A DNA stretch of 54,553 bases from Clostridia bacterium. Lineage in GTDB: Bacteria > Bacillota > Clostridia > Oscillospirales > Acutalibacteraceae. The position numbers and the translations under genes are program-made. Each line of letters starts with the position of its first letter. The stretch's first letter is position 1. Where the stretch lies: contig JAFQHU010000024.1 in NCBI GenBank assembly GCA_017397845.1, positions 1 to 54,553 on the forward strand. Reading direction: 5' to 3'. Under the pieces are notes generated by a model that worked only from the letters and a program-made list of their open reading frames with translations, was not told the origin of the DNA and ran no database searches. Below are positions 32,293 through 40,926 of the stretch, one piece after another.

Positions 32293-34113
32293 TTATTCCA
32301 CCGTTACACTTTTTGCCAAATTTTTCGGTTTGTCAATATCACACCCTCTTTTTTCTGCGGTGTAATAGCTTATGAGCTGTAAAGCCACCGCCTGTAAAAG
32401 GCAGGCAAATTCGTCTGCGGTGTCGGGCAGAAGAAAAACATTTTCTTCGTCAGTAAGGGAGGGGGCGAAGCTTTCTTTGGCCAAAATGAGCACTTTTGCA
32501 CCTCTTGCCTTTACCTCTTTTATATTTGCAAAGGTTTTCGGGAAAAGCCTCTCCTCACAGCACAGCGTCACCACCGGTGTCCCTTTGTCGAGTAAAGAAA
32601 TTGTGCCGTGCTTAAGCTCGCCGGCCGGATAAGCGCCCGTATTTATATAGCTTATCTCCTTCATTTTGAGGCTTCCCTCCATAGCTGCCGCAAAATCGTT
32701 TCCTCTGCCGATGAACCATCCCTCATTTTTTCCGTCAAAAAGGGTGCTGAACAGCTCGGCTTTGTCTTTTTGTCCGATGATTTTACGGACCTTTTCGGGG
32801 AGTGTACGAAGCTCACGCAAAAGCAGATCACGCTCACTTCGCTTGATTTGCCATCTTTCGTGGGCGAAGCACAGGGCAAAAAGATAAAGGGAAATGAGCT
32901 GTGCCGTATAAGCTTTGGTGGTTGCCACGGCGATTTCCGGTCCCGCTTTGGTGTAAATAACGCTGTCGCTTTCTCTGGCTATGGAGCTTTCGGGTACGTT
33001 TATAACGGAAAGAGTTTTTGCTTTTTTCTCCTTCGCCTTTAAAAGAGCCGCCAAGGTGTCGGCAGTTTCACCGCTCTGACTGATAAAAATGCATAGGGTT
33101 TTGCTGTCGAGGGGAATATTGCCGTAGCGGAATTCCGAAGCTGTTTCCGCTATACAGGTGATGTTGCCGAGCTTTTGCGTGAGTATTCCGGCGGCAAGAC
33201 CCGCATGATAGGCAGATCCGCATCCCACGAAGCATATTTTCTGCAACGCAAAGAAGCTTTTTTTCAGCTCGCTGAGTTCGGGGAAAAGCTCTTCGCCAGA
33301 TATGAGGGAGTCGAGGGTTTCTTTGAGTACACGGGGCTGTTCAAATATTTCCTTGAGCATAAAATGAGGAAAATCGCCCTTTTCTGCCGATTGACGGGGG
33401 AGCTCGATTTTTTCTGATGTCTTTTCTGCTTTTTTTCCTTCGGAATCATAAAAGCATATTTTTTCTTTTTCTATTACGGCTGTTTCATTTTCGCCGAGTG
33501 TGAAAATATTTTCGGTATAGGGAATGAGGGCGGGTATGTCCGAAGAGAAAAAACTGCCCTGACGGTCTTTGCCGCATAAAAGGGGACTGCCCTTTCGCGT
33601 GCCGAAAATCACATCGGGAAAATCTTTGCACAGTATGCATATAGCATAGGAGCCTTCGAGGATATTACGGCATTTTTTGACGGCAGAGAGAACATCGCCC
33701 TCATAGTATTTTTCCAACAGGTTTGCTATAACCTCTGTATCCGTACTGCTTTTAAAGGTGAAGCCCTCACTTATAAGCTCCTTTTTCAGCGGAAGATAAT
33801 TTTCTATAATGCCGTTATGGACTATAGTGAAAAGACCGCTCATGCTGCTGTGTGGATGGGAATTGATATCGTCCGGCTCTCCGTGGGTAGCCCAGCGTGT
33901 GTGGCCTATACCGCATTTAGCTCTGAGCTCTATTCCTGAAAGCTTGTTTTTCAGCTCTTTTATTCTGCCTGAGGTTTTAACCGTTATTATCTCGCCGTTT
34001 TCCGAAACGGCTATACCCGAAGAATCATAGCCTCTGTATTCCAAATGCTCCAAGCCTCTGATAAGATAGGGCACGGCTTTGTTTCTGCCCGTGTAACCGA
34101 TTATTCCGCACAT
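32293..34113 (-). CDS. glmS: Glutamine--fructose-6-phosphate aminotransferase (isomerizing) GlmS
   Basis: A 606-residue enzyme making glucosamine-6-phosphate from fructose-6-phosphate and glutamine, the first step to UDP-GlcNAc and peptidoglycan. The N-terminal Cys2 nucleophile (MCGIIGYTGRN), LEHLEYRGYDSSGIAV and CGIGHTRWATHG define the glutaminase domain. Two SIS domains follow (FISQSGETADTLAAL and EISYINTGAYPAGELKHG), ending KNLAKSVTVE. Only 96 nt separate it from the divergent ydcF-like gene, so there is no room for a glmS ribozyme; control must be by another means. Confidence 0.97.
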   Translation of the reverse strand: MCGIIGYTGRNKAVPYLIRGLEHLEYRGYDSSGIAVSENGEIITVKTSGRIKELKNKLSGIELRAKCGIGHTRWATHGEPDDINSHPHSSMSGLFTIVHNGIIENYLPLKKELISEGFTFKSSTDTEVIANLLEKYYEGDVLSAVKKCRNILEGSYAICILCKDFPDVIFGTRKGSPLLCGKDRQGSFFSSDIPALIPYTENIFTLGENETAVIEKEKICFYDSEGKKAEKTSEKIELPRQSAEKGDFPHFMLKEIFEQPRVLKETLDSLISGEELFPELSELKKSFFALQKICFVGCGSAYHAGLAAGILTQKLGNITCIAETASEFRYGNIPLDSKTLCIFISQSGETADTLAALLKAKEKKAKTLSVINVPESSIARESDSVIYTKAGPEIAVATTKAYTAQLISLYLFALCFAHERWQIKRSERDLLLRELRTLPEKVRKIIGQKDKAELFSTLFDGKNEGWFIGRGNDFAAAMEGSLKMKEISYINTGAYPAGELKHGTISLLDKGTPVVTLCCEERLFPKTFANIKEVKARGAKVLILAKESFAPSLTDEENVFLLPDTADEFACLLQAVALQLISYYTAEKRGCDIDKPKNLAKSVTVE

Positions 34114-34209
34114 AAAAAAACTCCTTTCGGTAAAAATCCTTTTACTTTTTATTATTTTATGTTATAATAGCCATAAATATTGATTGAGTTTATTTTTACG
34201 GAGGAAAAT

Positions 34210-34776
34210 ATGGAATATTTTTTATATGCCGTGTTTGCTTTGCTCCTTTTGGCGGTGGCTGCCTTTATAACTGCCGAAATAAAAAGCTGCAGGGGGAACG
34301 CAGAGGGAGAAAAGGATTTTTTGCTTATTTTGGGATGCAGAGTGAGAGGCGACGAAGCCGAAGAAACGCTGCGTATGCGTGCGGTGAAGGCGGCGGAATA
34401 TATGAGGGAGCATCCCCATACCGTGGCAATCGCCTGCGGAGGCATCGTCCATGAGGACCAAAATATAAGCGAAGCACAGGCTATAGAAGAAATTCTTATC
34501 TCCGAGGGAACAGAAAAGGAAAGAATTATCAGAGAAGACAAATCCACGACCACTGTGGAAAATTTCAAAAATGCGAAAAAGATAATCGGTGACCCGGAAG
34601 GGCAAAGGATTGCTTTGCTTTCCAGTGATTTCCATCTTATGAGGGCAAAGCTTATAGCCAAAAAGGCGGGTCTTGACTGTCAGACGGTTTCTGCACCGTC
34701 ACCGAAAAAAGAAAAAGCCAAAAACTATGTCAGAGAGTTTTTTGCTTTTGTTATCTTTATCATAGGAGGTAAATAA
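34210..34776 (+). CDS. YdcF/SanA-type DUF218 membrane protein
   Basis: A 188-residue protein with one N-terminal membrane helix and a DUF218 domain: FLLILGCRVRGDEAEETL, ACGGIVHEDQNISEA, EDKSTTTVENFKNAK and SSDFHLMRA are the four family motifs. DUF218 proteins (ElyC, SanA, YdcF) influence envelope integrity and peptidoglycan precursor lipids. ATG 34210 is set by GGAGG at 34199-34203. First gene of a tight three-gene operon; the next start lies 1 nt after its stop. Confidence 0.85.
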   Translation: MEYFLYAVFALLLLAVAAFITAEIKSCRGNAEGEKDFLLILGCRVRGDEAEETLRMRAVKAAEYMREHPHTVAIACGGIVHEDQNISEAQAIEEILISEGTEKERIIREDKSTTTVENFKNAKKIIGDPEGQRIALLSSDFHLMRAKLIAKKAGLDCQTVSAPSPKKEKAKNYVREFFAFVIFIIGGK

Positions 34777-34777
34777 T

Positions 34778-35176
34778 ATGCCAAACGTAAATATGCAGGC
34801 TTATAAGGTAAGCGAAATAGTGTTCAATAACAAAGTGAACGGCAAAGTACAGCTCAAGCTCAGCAACAAAATTTCACATAATGTCAAATACAGCAGCAAC
34901 GGTACCTGCGAGGCGGTTATGACTGTGGAGGCTTTCGACAAAGAGCATAAGGATGTGCTTTACTGCAAAGTAACCGTAAACGGAGTGTTTACCTTTACCG
35001 GTGAAACAGAAAAGGAATTCATTCATGTGGAAACCTTTAAAGAGCTTTTTCCTTTTGCAAAAGCTACGGTTACCACCGTATCCGCAAATGCGGGCGTGCC
35101 GCCCATTATCATAAAGAATATAGATATAGAAAAGCAGGAAATTTACCGCTTTGAAATGAATAACAGAGACGAATGA
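34778..35176 (+). CDS. SecB-like protein-export chaperone
   Basis: A 132-residue protein matching the SecB fold pattern: N-terminal VSEIVFNNKVNG strand, alternating beta strands, and the diagnostic ELFPFAKATVTTVSANAGVPP followed by IIIKNIDI near residues 88-118 (compare LFPYAR...G.PP in SecB). Classical SecB holds preproteins unfolded for SecA and is found mainly in Proteobacteria; SecB-like proteins in Gram-positives are rarer and some belong to toxin-antitoxin-chaperone sets. No toxin gene is adjacent here; neighbours are a DUF218 envelope protein and a DUF1292 protein. It starts behind AGGAGG, immediately after the upstream gene. Confidence 0.7.
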   Translation: MPNVNMQAYKVSEIVFNNKVNGKVQLKLSNKISHNVKYSSNGTCEAVMTVEAFDKEHKDVLYCKVTVNGVFTFTGETEKEFIHVETFKELFPFAKATVTTVSANAGVPPIIIKNIDIEKQEIYRFEMNNRDE

Positions 35177-35187
35177 GGTGAAAAAAC

Positions 35188-35475
35188 ATGTCAGAGCTGC
35201 TTAATCAGCTTAAGGATGATGAGCTCGATTTTACCGTGCGCTTTACGGATACAGACGGTGTAAGCGGTGTTTATGAATTTTTGGACATCGTCCTTTATAA
35301 AGAAAACGAATATGTAATTGCGGAGCCTGAGGACGGTGACGGATATGTGGATATTTTCCGCATAGTATTCAGGGACGGACGGGAAGAATACGAGAGAGAA
35401 ACAGACGACACCGCTTTGGAGAAAATATTTGAAATATTCCGAAGAAAAAATGAGGACGAGTTTGATTTTGAATAA
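35188..35475 (+). CDS. DUF1292 family protein
   Basis: A 95-residue acidic protein with the DUF1292 pattern FTDTDGVSGVYEFLDIVLYKENEYVI ... IFRIVFRDG. This small family is widespread in Firmicutes, usually beside ruvX (yqgF)- or ureA-like housekeeping genes; its role is unknown. It starts 11 nt after the SecB-like gene behind GAGGTG and ends the operon. Confidence 0.85.
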   Translation: MSELLNQLKDDELDFTVRFTDTDGVSGVYEFLDIVLYKENEYVIAEPEDGDGYVDIFRIVFRDGREEYERETDDTALEKIFEIFRRKNEDEFDFE

Positions 35476-35488
35476 ATGCATAAATAAA

Positions 35489-35526
35489 AAATGTGACTGT
35501 CTAGTAAAAGACAGTCACATTTTTTT
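35489..35526. terminator. Bidirectional terminator
   Basis: AATGTGACTGTCT pairs with AGACAGTCACATT, with T tracts on both strands. It separates two converging units. Confidence 0.95.
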
Positions 35527-35529
35527 CGG

Positions 35530-36606
35530 TTATTTTACCTCATAAACATAAACATCATCGTAATTCATATCTGCACAAAGGCTCAATGAAGGATTTGTAA
35601 GGTCGTAAAGTGAAGACCATTGAGTGGAATAAACTCTGCCCTTTTCGTCGGGGTCGGTACCTGTAATTCTTACGTCGTGAAGAAGTCTCATTCCTTCTTC
35701 CGGGGTGAGAAGGGATTTCTTTTCTGTGAGAGTTTTTTCCAATATCTCATAGCGGTCCGTTCCCTGCATCTCATAGTTAAAGGGAACATCGTGCAGATAA
35801 AAGTTCGTGGCGGCGATAAAGCCCTTCTCTGACTGTTCGGTGATGACCATTTCGTTTTCTGCATATGACACTACCACGCTTTTGCCTGTTGCATCGGCTA
35901 TATGGAAATGATAACAGCCTTTGGCGGCGGCAAACATATCCACACCTTTAAGGAACTCAATTGCTTCGTCTGCGGTGGCGCATTTGTCGAGCATTGCTCT
36001 TATTGCGACGGTGGTACCTACGTCGGGCTTTCCGCTGTCTTGGGCAGTTGCGGGAGCCTGAAGTTGGAGTACACCCACGGCAAGACCTTTTTCGTTAACG
36101 CCGTCGAGAGGGAAGTAGGCTGTGGCGAGAGTGTTTATTCTGTCCATGAGCTTATCGGGGGTGTAGCTTTCGTTATAGCCCAAAAAGCTGAGGTTTACCA
36201 CTGAAACGGAGCTGTAGGCATCTTTGGGATTAGTTCGGATAACGGCTAAATCCGTGGTCTGATTGTCCAAATTTCTGCCGAAGATATAACCCTTTTCCGG
36301 GGTTTCGGCATAAAAGGTGGAGCAGGCGAGATTCGGAATTTCATAGGGTACCTCTATGGGCAGACCTTTGAGCATGGTTTTGATTATGTACTGTACCAAT
36401 TCTTCTTCTGTCGCAGCACCGCCCGATTCTAAAAGCTCGTCAAGCTTATAGTCGGCGGCGTAGGTGATGTCATAAATGCCCGTGTCACCCTTTTCCTTTA
36501 CGGAAAGGAGTGTTCTTGCCTCGCCCTGAAATACCGCTAAAGCACCAAGCAGTAACACAAAAATTACAGCAAGGACTGCGGTGAGAATTTTTTTGCTTTT
36601 CTTCAT
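35530..36606 (-). CDS. Exported choloylglycine hydrolase/C45-type Ntn hydrolase
   Basis: A 358-residue protein with an N-terminal signal anchor (about residues 7-27). The Ntn-hydrolase start is Cys95 in NLACSTFYAETP with FGRNLDNQTTDL following, so maturation by cleavage before Cys95 is expected. GVNEKGLAVGVLQLQ and FHIADATGKSVVVSYAENEM match penicillin V acylase/bile-salt hydrolase and acyl-CoA:6-APA acyltransferase relatives. It probably hydrolyses an amide outside the cell; bile salts, peptides or N-acyl amino acids are all possible substrates. It stands alone, divergent from the phosphotransferase gene. Confidence 0.8.
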   Translation of the reverse strand: MKKSKKILTAVLAVIFVLLLGALAVFQGEARTLLSVKEKGDTGIYDITYAADYKLDELLESGGAATEEELVQYIIKTMLKGLPIEVPYEIPNLACSTFYAETPEKGYIFGRNLDNQTTDLAVIRTNPKDAYSSVSVVNLSFLGYNESYTPDKLMDRINTLATAYFPLDGVNEKGLAVGVLQLQAPATAQDSGKPDVGTTVAIRAMLDKCATADEAIEFLKGVDMFAAAKGCYHFHIADATGKSVVVSYAENEMVITEQSEKGFIAATNFYLHDVPFNYEMQGTDRYEILEKTLTEKKSLLTPEEGMRLLHDVRITGTDPDEKGRVYSTQWSSLYDLTNPSLSLCADMNYDDVYVYEVK

Positions 36607-36796
36607 GTTTATAACTCCTTTACAGCTTTATTTCTGTAATGCAATTATAAAACGGATTTAATTTTTGTGTCAAGAAAATAGACAAATATTTATATTTTGT
36701 TTATAAACTATACAATGCGGAAATAATCTTTTCTTGAATGTTTTCTTTTAGGGTGATATACTTTTTTTACAGTTAGTTGAAAAGTGAGGTATTATT

Positions 36797-37708
36797 ATGG
36801 ATACGGAGCTTTTAATAAAAGCAACAGTGAAAGAAAATCTCGGTTTGACGGTCGAGGGTCTTTCAACTGCCGGCAAGGGTGCAAGCGGGAGAGTTTACCG
36901 CGCGGCATGTCGGGAAGAAAACAAAATAATTGCACTGAAAATAAGCGACCATCCGGAGCTTATGAAGCAGGAATATGAGATGCTCTCTTTTCTCAGAGAA
37001 AAAACCGAAAGCAAAATCCCTCAGGTATATTTTTTCGCTGAAAAAGAAAACATGGGTATTATAGCGATGGAATACATAAACGGTGTCAGCGGAGCTGATC
37101 CGTCGCTTAAATTCAGCCTGCGCAAAAAGCATTTAGCCGAAAGCATAGTGGATAATCTGCTGACACTACAGAAGGTAAAGGGTGAAAAATTCGGTCCCTA
37201 TAATAACGCTGTTTATGACACATGGCAGGAATACTACAGAGAGTTTGCCGATGAAATTTACGGCTTTTCTCTCAGCAAGTATGCAGACAAAGCTCTCGAC
37301 AGTACGGTTATGAAAGCCGTTGAGCTGTCTTATAAAAGCTTTGACGGTATTTTCGGTGAAAAAATTTTTCCGCCAACTCTCATTCACGGAGATTATTGGA
37401 TGCCGAATTTCATAATAGATAAAAAGTCAATGGAGCTTGTTTCTGTGGTGGATCCCTTTAACGTTATGTGGGCAGACCCGGAATATGAGCTTTTTGCCAT
37501 GACTGTGGGTTTCGGTGAAAAATTGCATTTATACGATATGTATAAAAGCAAGGTAAAAGTTTCGAAGCATTGCGATATGAAGCTGGAATTGTATGCTCTT
37601 TATTCGGAGCTTTTATGGTACAAAAAGCTCGGCACCATAGATCATTCTTATCTAAAAATGAGGGCAAAAAGATTGATAAGAGAGATGAAAAAGGCAGGCA
37701 TAATATAA
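36797..37708 (+). CDS. APH-family phosphotransferase (core genome copy)
   Basis: A 303-residue kinase-fold protein. GKGASGRVYRA is the nucleotide loop, IALKISDHPEL carries the lysine, HGDYWMPNF is the catalytic loop with Asp, and VVDPFNVMWADPEYELF contains the metal-binding DP motif. KFGPYNNAVYDTWQEYY links it to the fructosamine-kinase-like branch. It may phosphorylate a sugar amine or an aminoglycoside; substrate unknown. A relative sharing these motifs lies at 44653 in the island. TTATT then ATG at 36797 follows a GAGG site. Confidence 0.8.
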   Translation: MDTELLIKATVKENLGLTVEGLSTAGKGASGRVYRAACREENKIIALKISDHPELMKQEYEMLSFLREKTESKIPQVYFFAEKENMGIIAMEYINGVSGADPSLKFSLRKKHLAESIVDNLLTLQKVKGEKFGPYNNAVYDTWQEYYREFADEIYGFSLSKYADKALDSTVMKAVELSYKSFDGIFGEKIFPPTLIHGDYWMPNFIIDKKSMELVSVVDPFNVMWADPEYELFAMTVGFGEKLHLYDMYKSKVKVSKHCDMKLELYALYSELLWYKKLGTIDHSYLKMRAKRLIREMKKAGII

Positions 37709-37740
37709 AAAGCAGACCGAAGTAAGACGGTCCGCTTTTT
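37707..37740. terminator. Bidirectional terminator
   Basis: AAAAGC-A-GACCG pairs with CGGTC-C-GCTTTT with one internal mismatch; T runs lie on both sides between convergent genes. Confidence 0.75.
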
Positions 37741-37750
37741 GTCAAATTTT

Positions 37751-38956
37751 TCAGTTTTTCATCAGTGTAACAATTATCTCAACCATCTTTTCCATTGACT
37801 GAACGGGAATGAATTCGTGAATTCCGTGGAAGTTTGCCCCGCCGGTGGAGAGATTCGGACAGGGCAAGCCCATAAAGGACAATCTTGCTCCGTCGGTGCC
37901 GCCTCTTATGGGAACAATCAGCGGCTTCACTCCGGCAGTTTCCATAGCCTTTACGGCGTTATCGATAATGTGCATATGGGGCAGTATTTTTTCTTTCATA
38001 TTATAATAGCTGTCCTTTATTTCCGCTTCAAAGGTTCCCTCGCCGTAAACGCTGTTAAGATAAGAGACAAGGTTTGACATAAACTTTTTTCTTTTAAGAA
38101 AGATTTCCTCGGAGTGGTCACGGATGATGTAGTTAAGAACGGCAAAAGTTTCGTCTCCCTCCATACCGCACAGGTGATAAAAGCCCTCGTAACCCTCGGT
38201 GGTTGCGGGGGTTTCCGCTTTGGGCATCATGTTCATAAATTCCGCAGCAAGCAGAGAGGCATTTTTCATTTTATTTTTTGCACTGCCCGGATGTATGTTT
38301 ACTCCGTGAATTCTGATTTCAGCCGAAGCGGCATTGAAATTTTCGTATTCGATTTCACCGAGCTCACCGCCATCGACGGTATATGCCCAATCGCAGGAAA
38401 ATCTTTTGACATCGAATCTGTCTGCACCTCTGCCGATTTCCTCGTCGGGTGTAATTCCTACAGCTATTCTGCCGTGACTTATTTCCGGGTGGCTGACAAG
38501 ATATTCGCAGGCGGTGAAAATCTCAGCTATGCCTGCTTTGTCATCCGCACCGAGCAAGGTGGTGCCGTCGGTGGTGATAATGTCGCAGCCTGTATATTTT
38601 TCTAAATAAGGGAAATCCTTTGCCCTGATGCTGACGCTGTCATTGAGCTTTATGTCTCCGCCTTCGTAGTGTACCGTACATGGCTTTATTCCGTCGCCCT
38701 TTACGGCGGGACTTGTGTCCATATGTGCTATAAAGCCGATTGACGGGTCAGCTTCTCTGCCCTTTGTAGCGGGAAGCACGCCGTAAACATAGCCGTTTTC
38801 GTCAAGCACGACCTCGCTCAGTCCTATCCTTTTCAATTCATCGGCCAAATATCTGCCAAGCTCAAGCTGACATGCTGTGGAGGGACAGCTTGAGCTGCTT
38901 TCGTCTGAATTTGTACCGAAGGAAATATATTTTAAAAATCTTTCGCTTACTGTCAT
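37751..38956 (-). CDS. pepT: Peptidase T (tripeptide aminopeptidase)
   Basis: A 401-residue M20B zinc metallopeptidase that removes the N-terminal residue of tripeptides in the cytoplasm. GFIAHMDTSPAVKG holds the first metal ligand and catalytic aspartate, TTLLGADDKAGIAEI the bridging aspartate, TPDEEIGRGADRFDV the catalytic glutamates, and PIRGGTDGARLSFMGLPCPNL with NFHGIHEFIP the C-terminal ligands. Full length. It marks the last clear core gene before the island. Confidence 0.95.
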   Translation of the reverse strand: MTVSERFLKYISFGTNSDESSSSCPSTACQLELGRYLADELKRIGLSEVVLDENGYVYGVLPATKGREADPSIGFIAHMDTSPAVKGDGIKPCTVHYEGGDIKLNDSVSIRAKDFPYLEKYTGCDIITTDGTTLLGADDKAGIAEIFTACEYLVSHPEISHGRIAVGITPDEEIGRGADRFDVKRFSCDWAYTVDGGELGEIEYENFNAASAEIRIHGVNIHPGSAKNKMKNASLLAAEFMNMMPKAETPATTEGYEGFYHLCGMEGDETFAVLNYIIRDHSEEIFLKRKKFMSNLVSYLNSVYGEGTFEAEIKDSYYNMKEKILPHMHIIDNAVKAMETAGVKPLIVPIRGGTDGARLSFMGLPCPNLSTGGANFHGIHEFIPVQSMEKMVEIIVTLMKN

Positions 38957-38969
38957 TTCTTTTCTCCTC

Positions 38970-39902
38970 TCAGATAAATTTACACAATGATATCACAAAC
39001 TGGTTTGACTTTTCTGTATGAATACCATGCCCACAGTCAAATTGCTTGATTTTCATGTTTTCAATCAAGGTATTGACCCGCTGCAAATCTTCATCAGACA
39101 ATGCGCCTTGCAACAACCCATTCTCACCAATCGTTGTTTTTGCTTTCATAAACAGAGTGTCGCATTTGATTTTAGAAAGAAGGTCATTGTAATCAACAGT
39201 GTCATTGAATGAATCGTTATAAAAGGCTTCTCCAAAATGAGGGTCATAATATTGCAGGCCGTTAAAACCTTCTAAAAACTTTTTAGGCCAAAAGAGAACT
39301 TTCAGATTTTTGTCGGGATGTTTGGTTCGGTATTTCAATGCAAAACCGCTCAGTTTTTCTCTGACAGTTTCTCTGGATTCATCGGGAAAGAAATTCCAAC
39401 AATATTGATTTTTGAAATAATAATAGACGAAATCCTTTTCCACATCCTGTAAAAGGAAATTATGGCAGACAGAGGACAAATCCATGTAATTGTATGTATT
39501 ATATCTTCTTTCGCCGCAGCTTGAGAAGAACGGAGGGTCTTCCAGTATTAATTTGGTGCATCTGGGAGATTGTGCTGCAATGTATGCTGCAATCAGTCCA
39601 CCTGACGAATGACCCAACACAGCAACAGAATCACAAATCACATTTTCAATAAAGTCTATGATGTCGTTGCCGATACTGACCAGATTGTATTTCTCTGGAT
39701 TGCGGGAACTCTTTCCGTGTCCGTAATAATCTACCATGTACACATGGTAGTACTTTGCAAGTTTTGTAACAACATTATCGAAGCTACAAGAGTTTGTCCC
39801 CTGGGCATGAAGCAGTAATAATTTGTTTTTTGCGGTTCCGACCTCATAGTAGTTCAAAATACTGTTATCATCAATTTTATACTGTGCATTATTAATCTTC
39901 AT
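38970..39902 (-). CDS. Alpha/beta hydrolase
   Basis: A 310-residue alpha/beta-hydrolase fold enzyme: oxyanion segment LLLLHAQGTNSCSFDNV, nucleophile elbow VAVLGHSSGGLIAAY (Ser), and a C-terminal FDCGHGIHTEKSN with the catalytic histidine. The acid residue is probably near DTLFMKAKTT. Substrate unknown. Its base composition is more AT-rich than pepT next to it, and it shares a promoter and 5'-leader sequence with the XRE gene at 40240-40602, both signs of island membership. Confidence 0.8.
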   Translation of the reverse strand: MKINNAQYKIDDNSILNYYEVGTAKNKLLLLHAQGTNSCSFDNVVTKLAKYYHVYMVDYYGHGKSSRNPEKYNLVSIGNDIIDFIENVICDSVAVLGHSSGGLIAAYIAAQSPRCTKLILEDPPFFSSCGERRYNTYNYMDLSSVCHNFLLQDVEKDFVYYYFKNQYCWNFFPDESRETVREKLSGFALKYRTKHPDKNLKVLFWPKKFLEGFNGLQYYDPHFGEAFYNDSFNDTVDYNDLLSKIKCDTLFMKAKTTIGENGLLQGALSDEDLQRVNTLIENMKIKQFDCGHGIHTEKSNQFVISLCKFI

Positions 39903-39916
39903 GTTGTATACTCACC

Positions 39917-39972
39917 TCGTCAAATTCTTATTTGGTCGAACAGATTATATCACACACAATCTGAAATTACAA
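39917..39972 (-). promoter_or_regulatory. Promoter of alpha/beta hydrolase gene (duplicated type)
   Basis: On the minus strand TTGTAA (39967-39972) and TATAAT (39944-39949) with 17-nt spacing, a TGTG extension before the -10, then TAAGAATTTGACGA (39917-39930) as the start of the leader. The same arrangement recurs at 40678-40728. Confidence 0.7.
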
Positions 39973-40156
39973 TCGGGTGCGGGTGTCCCGCCCTAACTTA
40001 TTCGCTATTCCTTCTTACCTATTACGAGCTTGCGAGTAACAAGGTTCTCCGAAACAAAGAAATCTTTGATTTCGTCTTGTTTCGTGAGATTCTTATTACT
40101 TCGCCAAAAATCGCCCCAAAGATTAGTGAAGAGTGAATAGTGAAGAAGTAAGAAGT
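39973..40156. other. Gene-free stretch with hairpin element copy 2
   Basis: No ORF. It contains GAAACAA (40051-40057) pairing with TTGTTTC (40077-40083), flanked by TCTC/GAGA, around the loop AAATCTTTGATTTCGTC (40060-40076), then TTCTTATTA (40090-40098). The loop and tail are identical to copy 1 at 1943-1978. Confidence 0.6.
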
Positions 40157-40190
40157 AAAAATCGACAACCTTCCAAAGAAGATTGTCGAT
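40157..40190 (-). terminator. Terminator of XRE gene
   Basis: ATCGACAA (40161-40168) pairs with TTGTCGAT (40183-40190); a T run on the minus strand lies at 40157-40160 and beyond. Confidence 0.75.
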
Positions 40191-40239
40191 TTATGTGTTT
40201 ACAGCGCAAAATAGCAACATCTCGACAAATTGGAATTTA

Positions 40240-40602
40240 TCATCTCAAAAAGACAAGTTGGATAATGATAAAAATCAACATTCCAATAATCCCACTCAAT
40301 ACTGCAAATTTCAATCTTAATCGCTTTCCATATTTTTCTCTGAAATACAAACGAAGATTCTGTTCGGAAAGCCGCTCGAAATCCATATCTGTCTTTTTTT
40401 CACCGTAATAAAATTCATTTACAGAAATTCCCAGGGCTTTGCATAAAGAATCCAAAACAGTATAGTCAGGCAAAGTTATTCCGTTTTCCCATCTACTAAT
40501 AGATTTTGATGATACCCCTAAAATTTCACTCAGTTGTTCTTGTGTTAGATTTTTTTGTTTTCTGCATTCTGCAATGAATTTACCTGTTTTTTCTTGATTC
40601 AT
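40240..40602 (-). CDS. Membrane-tethered XRE-family regulator
   Basis: A 120-residue protein: helix-turn-helix at residues about 8-62 (FIAECRKQKNLTQEQLSEIL then SSKSISRWENGITLPDY), a linker, and one C-terminal membrane helix (FAVLSGIIGMLIFIIIQLVFL). The layout is that of short XRE regulators that bind DNA while tethered to the membrane. The start at 40602 follows GAAAGGAG on the minus strand. Its target is unknown. Confidence 0.75.
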   Translation of the reverse strand: MNQEKTGKFIAECRKQKNLTQEQLSEILGVSSKSISRWENGITLPDYTVLDSLCKALGISVNEFYYGEKKTDMDFERLSEQNLRLYFREKYGKRLRLKFAVLSGIIGMLIFIIIQLVFLR

Positions 40603-40677
40603 AATCGGTCTCCTTTCTTGATTCCTAAGAACCATTATACGGAAACTACTCCACATTAACAGGACATAAACTGAGAA

Positions 40678-40728
40678 TCGTCAAATTCTTATCGAGTTAA
40701 TTATATCACACATACTATCAATTTGCAA
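40678..40728 (-). promoter_or_regulatory. Promoter of XRE gene (duplicated type)
   Basis: TTGCAA (40723-40728) and TATAAT (40700-40705) with 17-nt spacing on the minus strand, then TAAGAATTTGACGA (40678-40691), matching 39917-39972. Confidence 0.65.
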
Positions 40729-40739
40729 TGCTAACGGTT

Positions 40740-40926
40740 TCGTCAATCCGTTTGCCCGTAAGGCAACATCATTGTGCCGTAGGTACACTTCATTGCGTAA
40801 GCACTTCATTTGCCACAAGGCAACTTCATTCGTTTATGTCCGCAAAATGAAGTACGGCTTGACAGCCGTAATGAAGTCAGCGGCTGGGATGCCGCTGAAT
40901 GAAGTTATGTCCTGCGGACATAAATG
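40740..40926. repeat. Array of short hairpins separated by AATGAAGT / ACTTCATT
   Basis: Right half: AATGAAGT at 40846-40853, 40870-40877 and 40898-40905, separated by hairpins ACGGC/GCCGT, CAGCGGC/GCCGCTG and TATGTCC/GGACATA. Left half: the reverse complement ACTTCATT at 40787-40794, 40803-40810 and 40823-40830 between small hairpins such as TTGCC/GGCAA and TGCC/GGCA. TTTATGTCCGC (40833-40843) also pairs with GCGGACATAAA (40914-40924), so the whole block can form a branched cruciform. It sits at the 3' end of the recombinase gene. Confidence 0.75.

Noticed and set aside
34114..34209. Possible glmS ribozyme upstream of glmS
   Set aside because: Only 96 nt separate the two divergent starts, too short for the ribozyme core, and its conserved core was not found.
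40740..40926. CRISPR array
   Set aside because: The repeats are only 8 nt, occur in both orientations and enclose hairpins rather than unique spacers; no cas genes are present.
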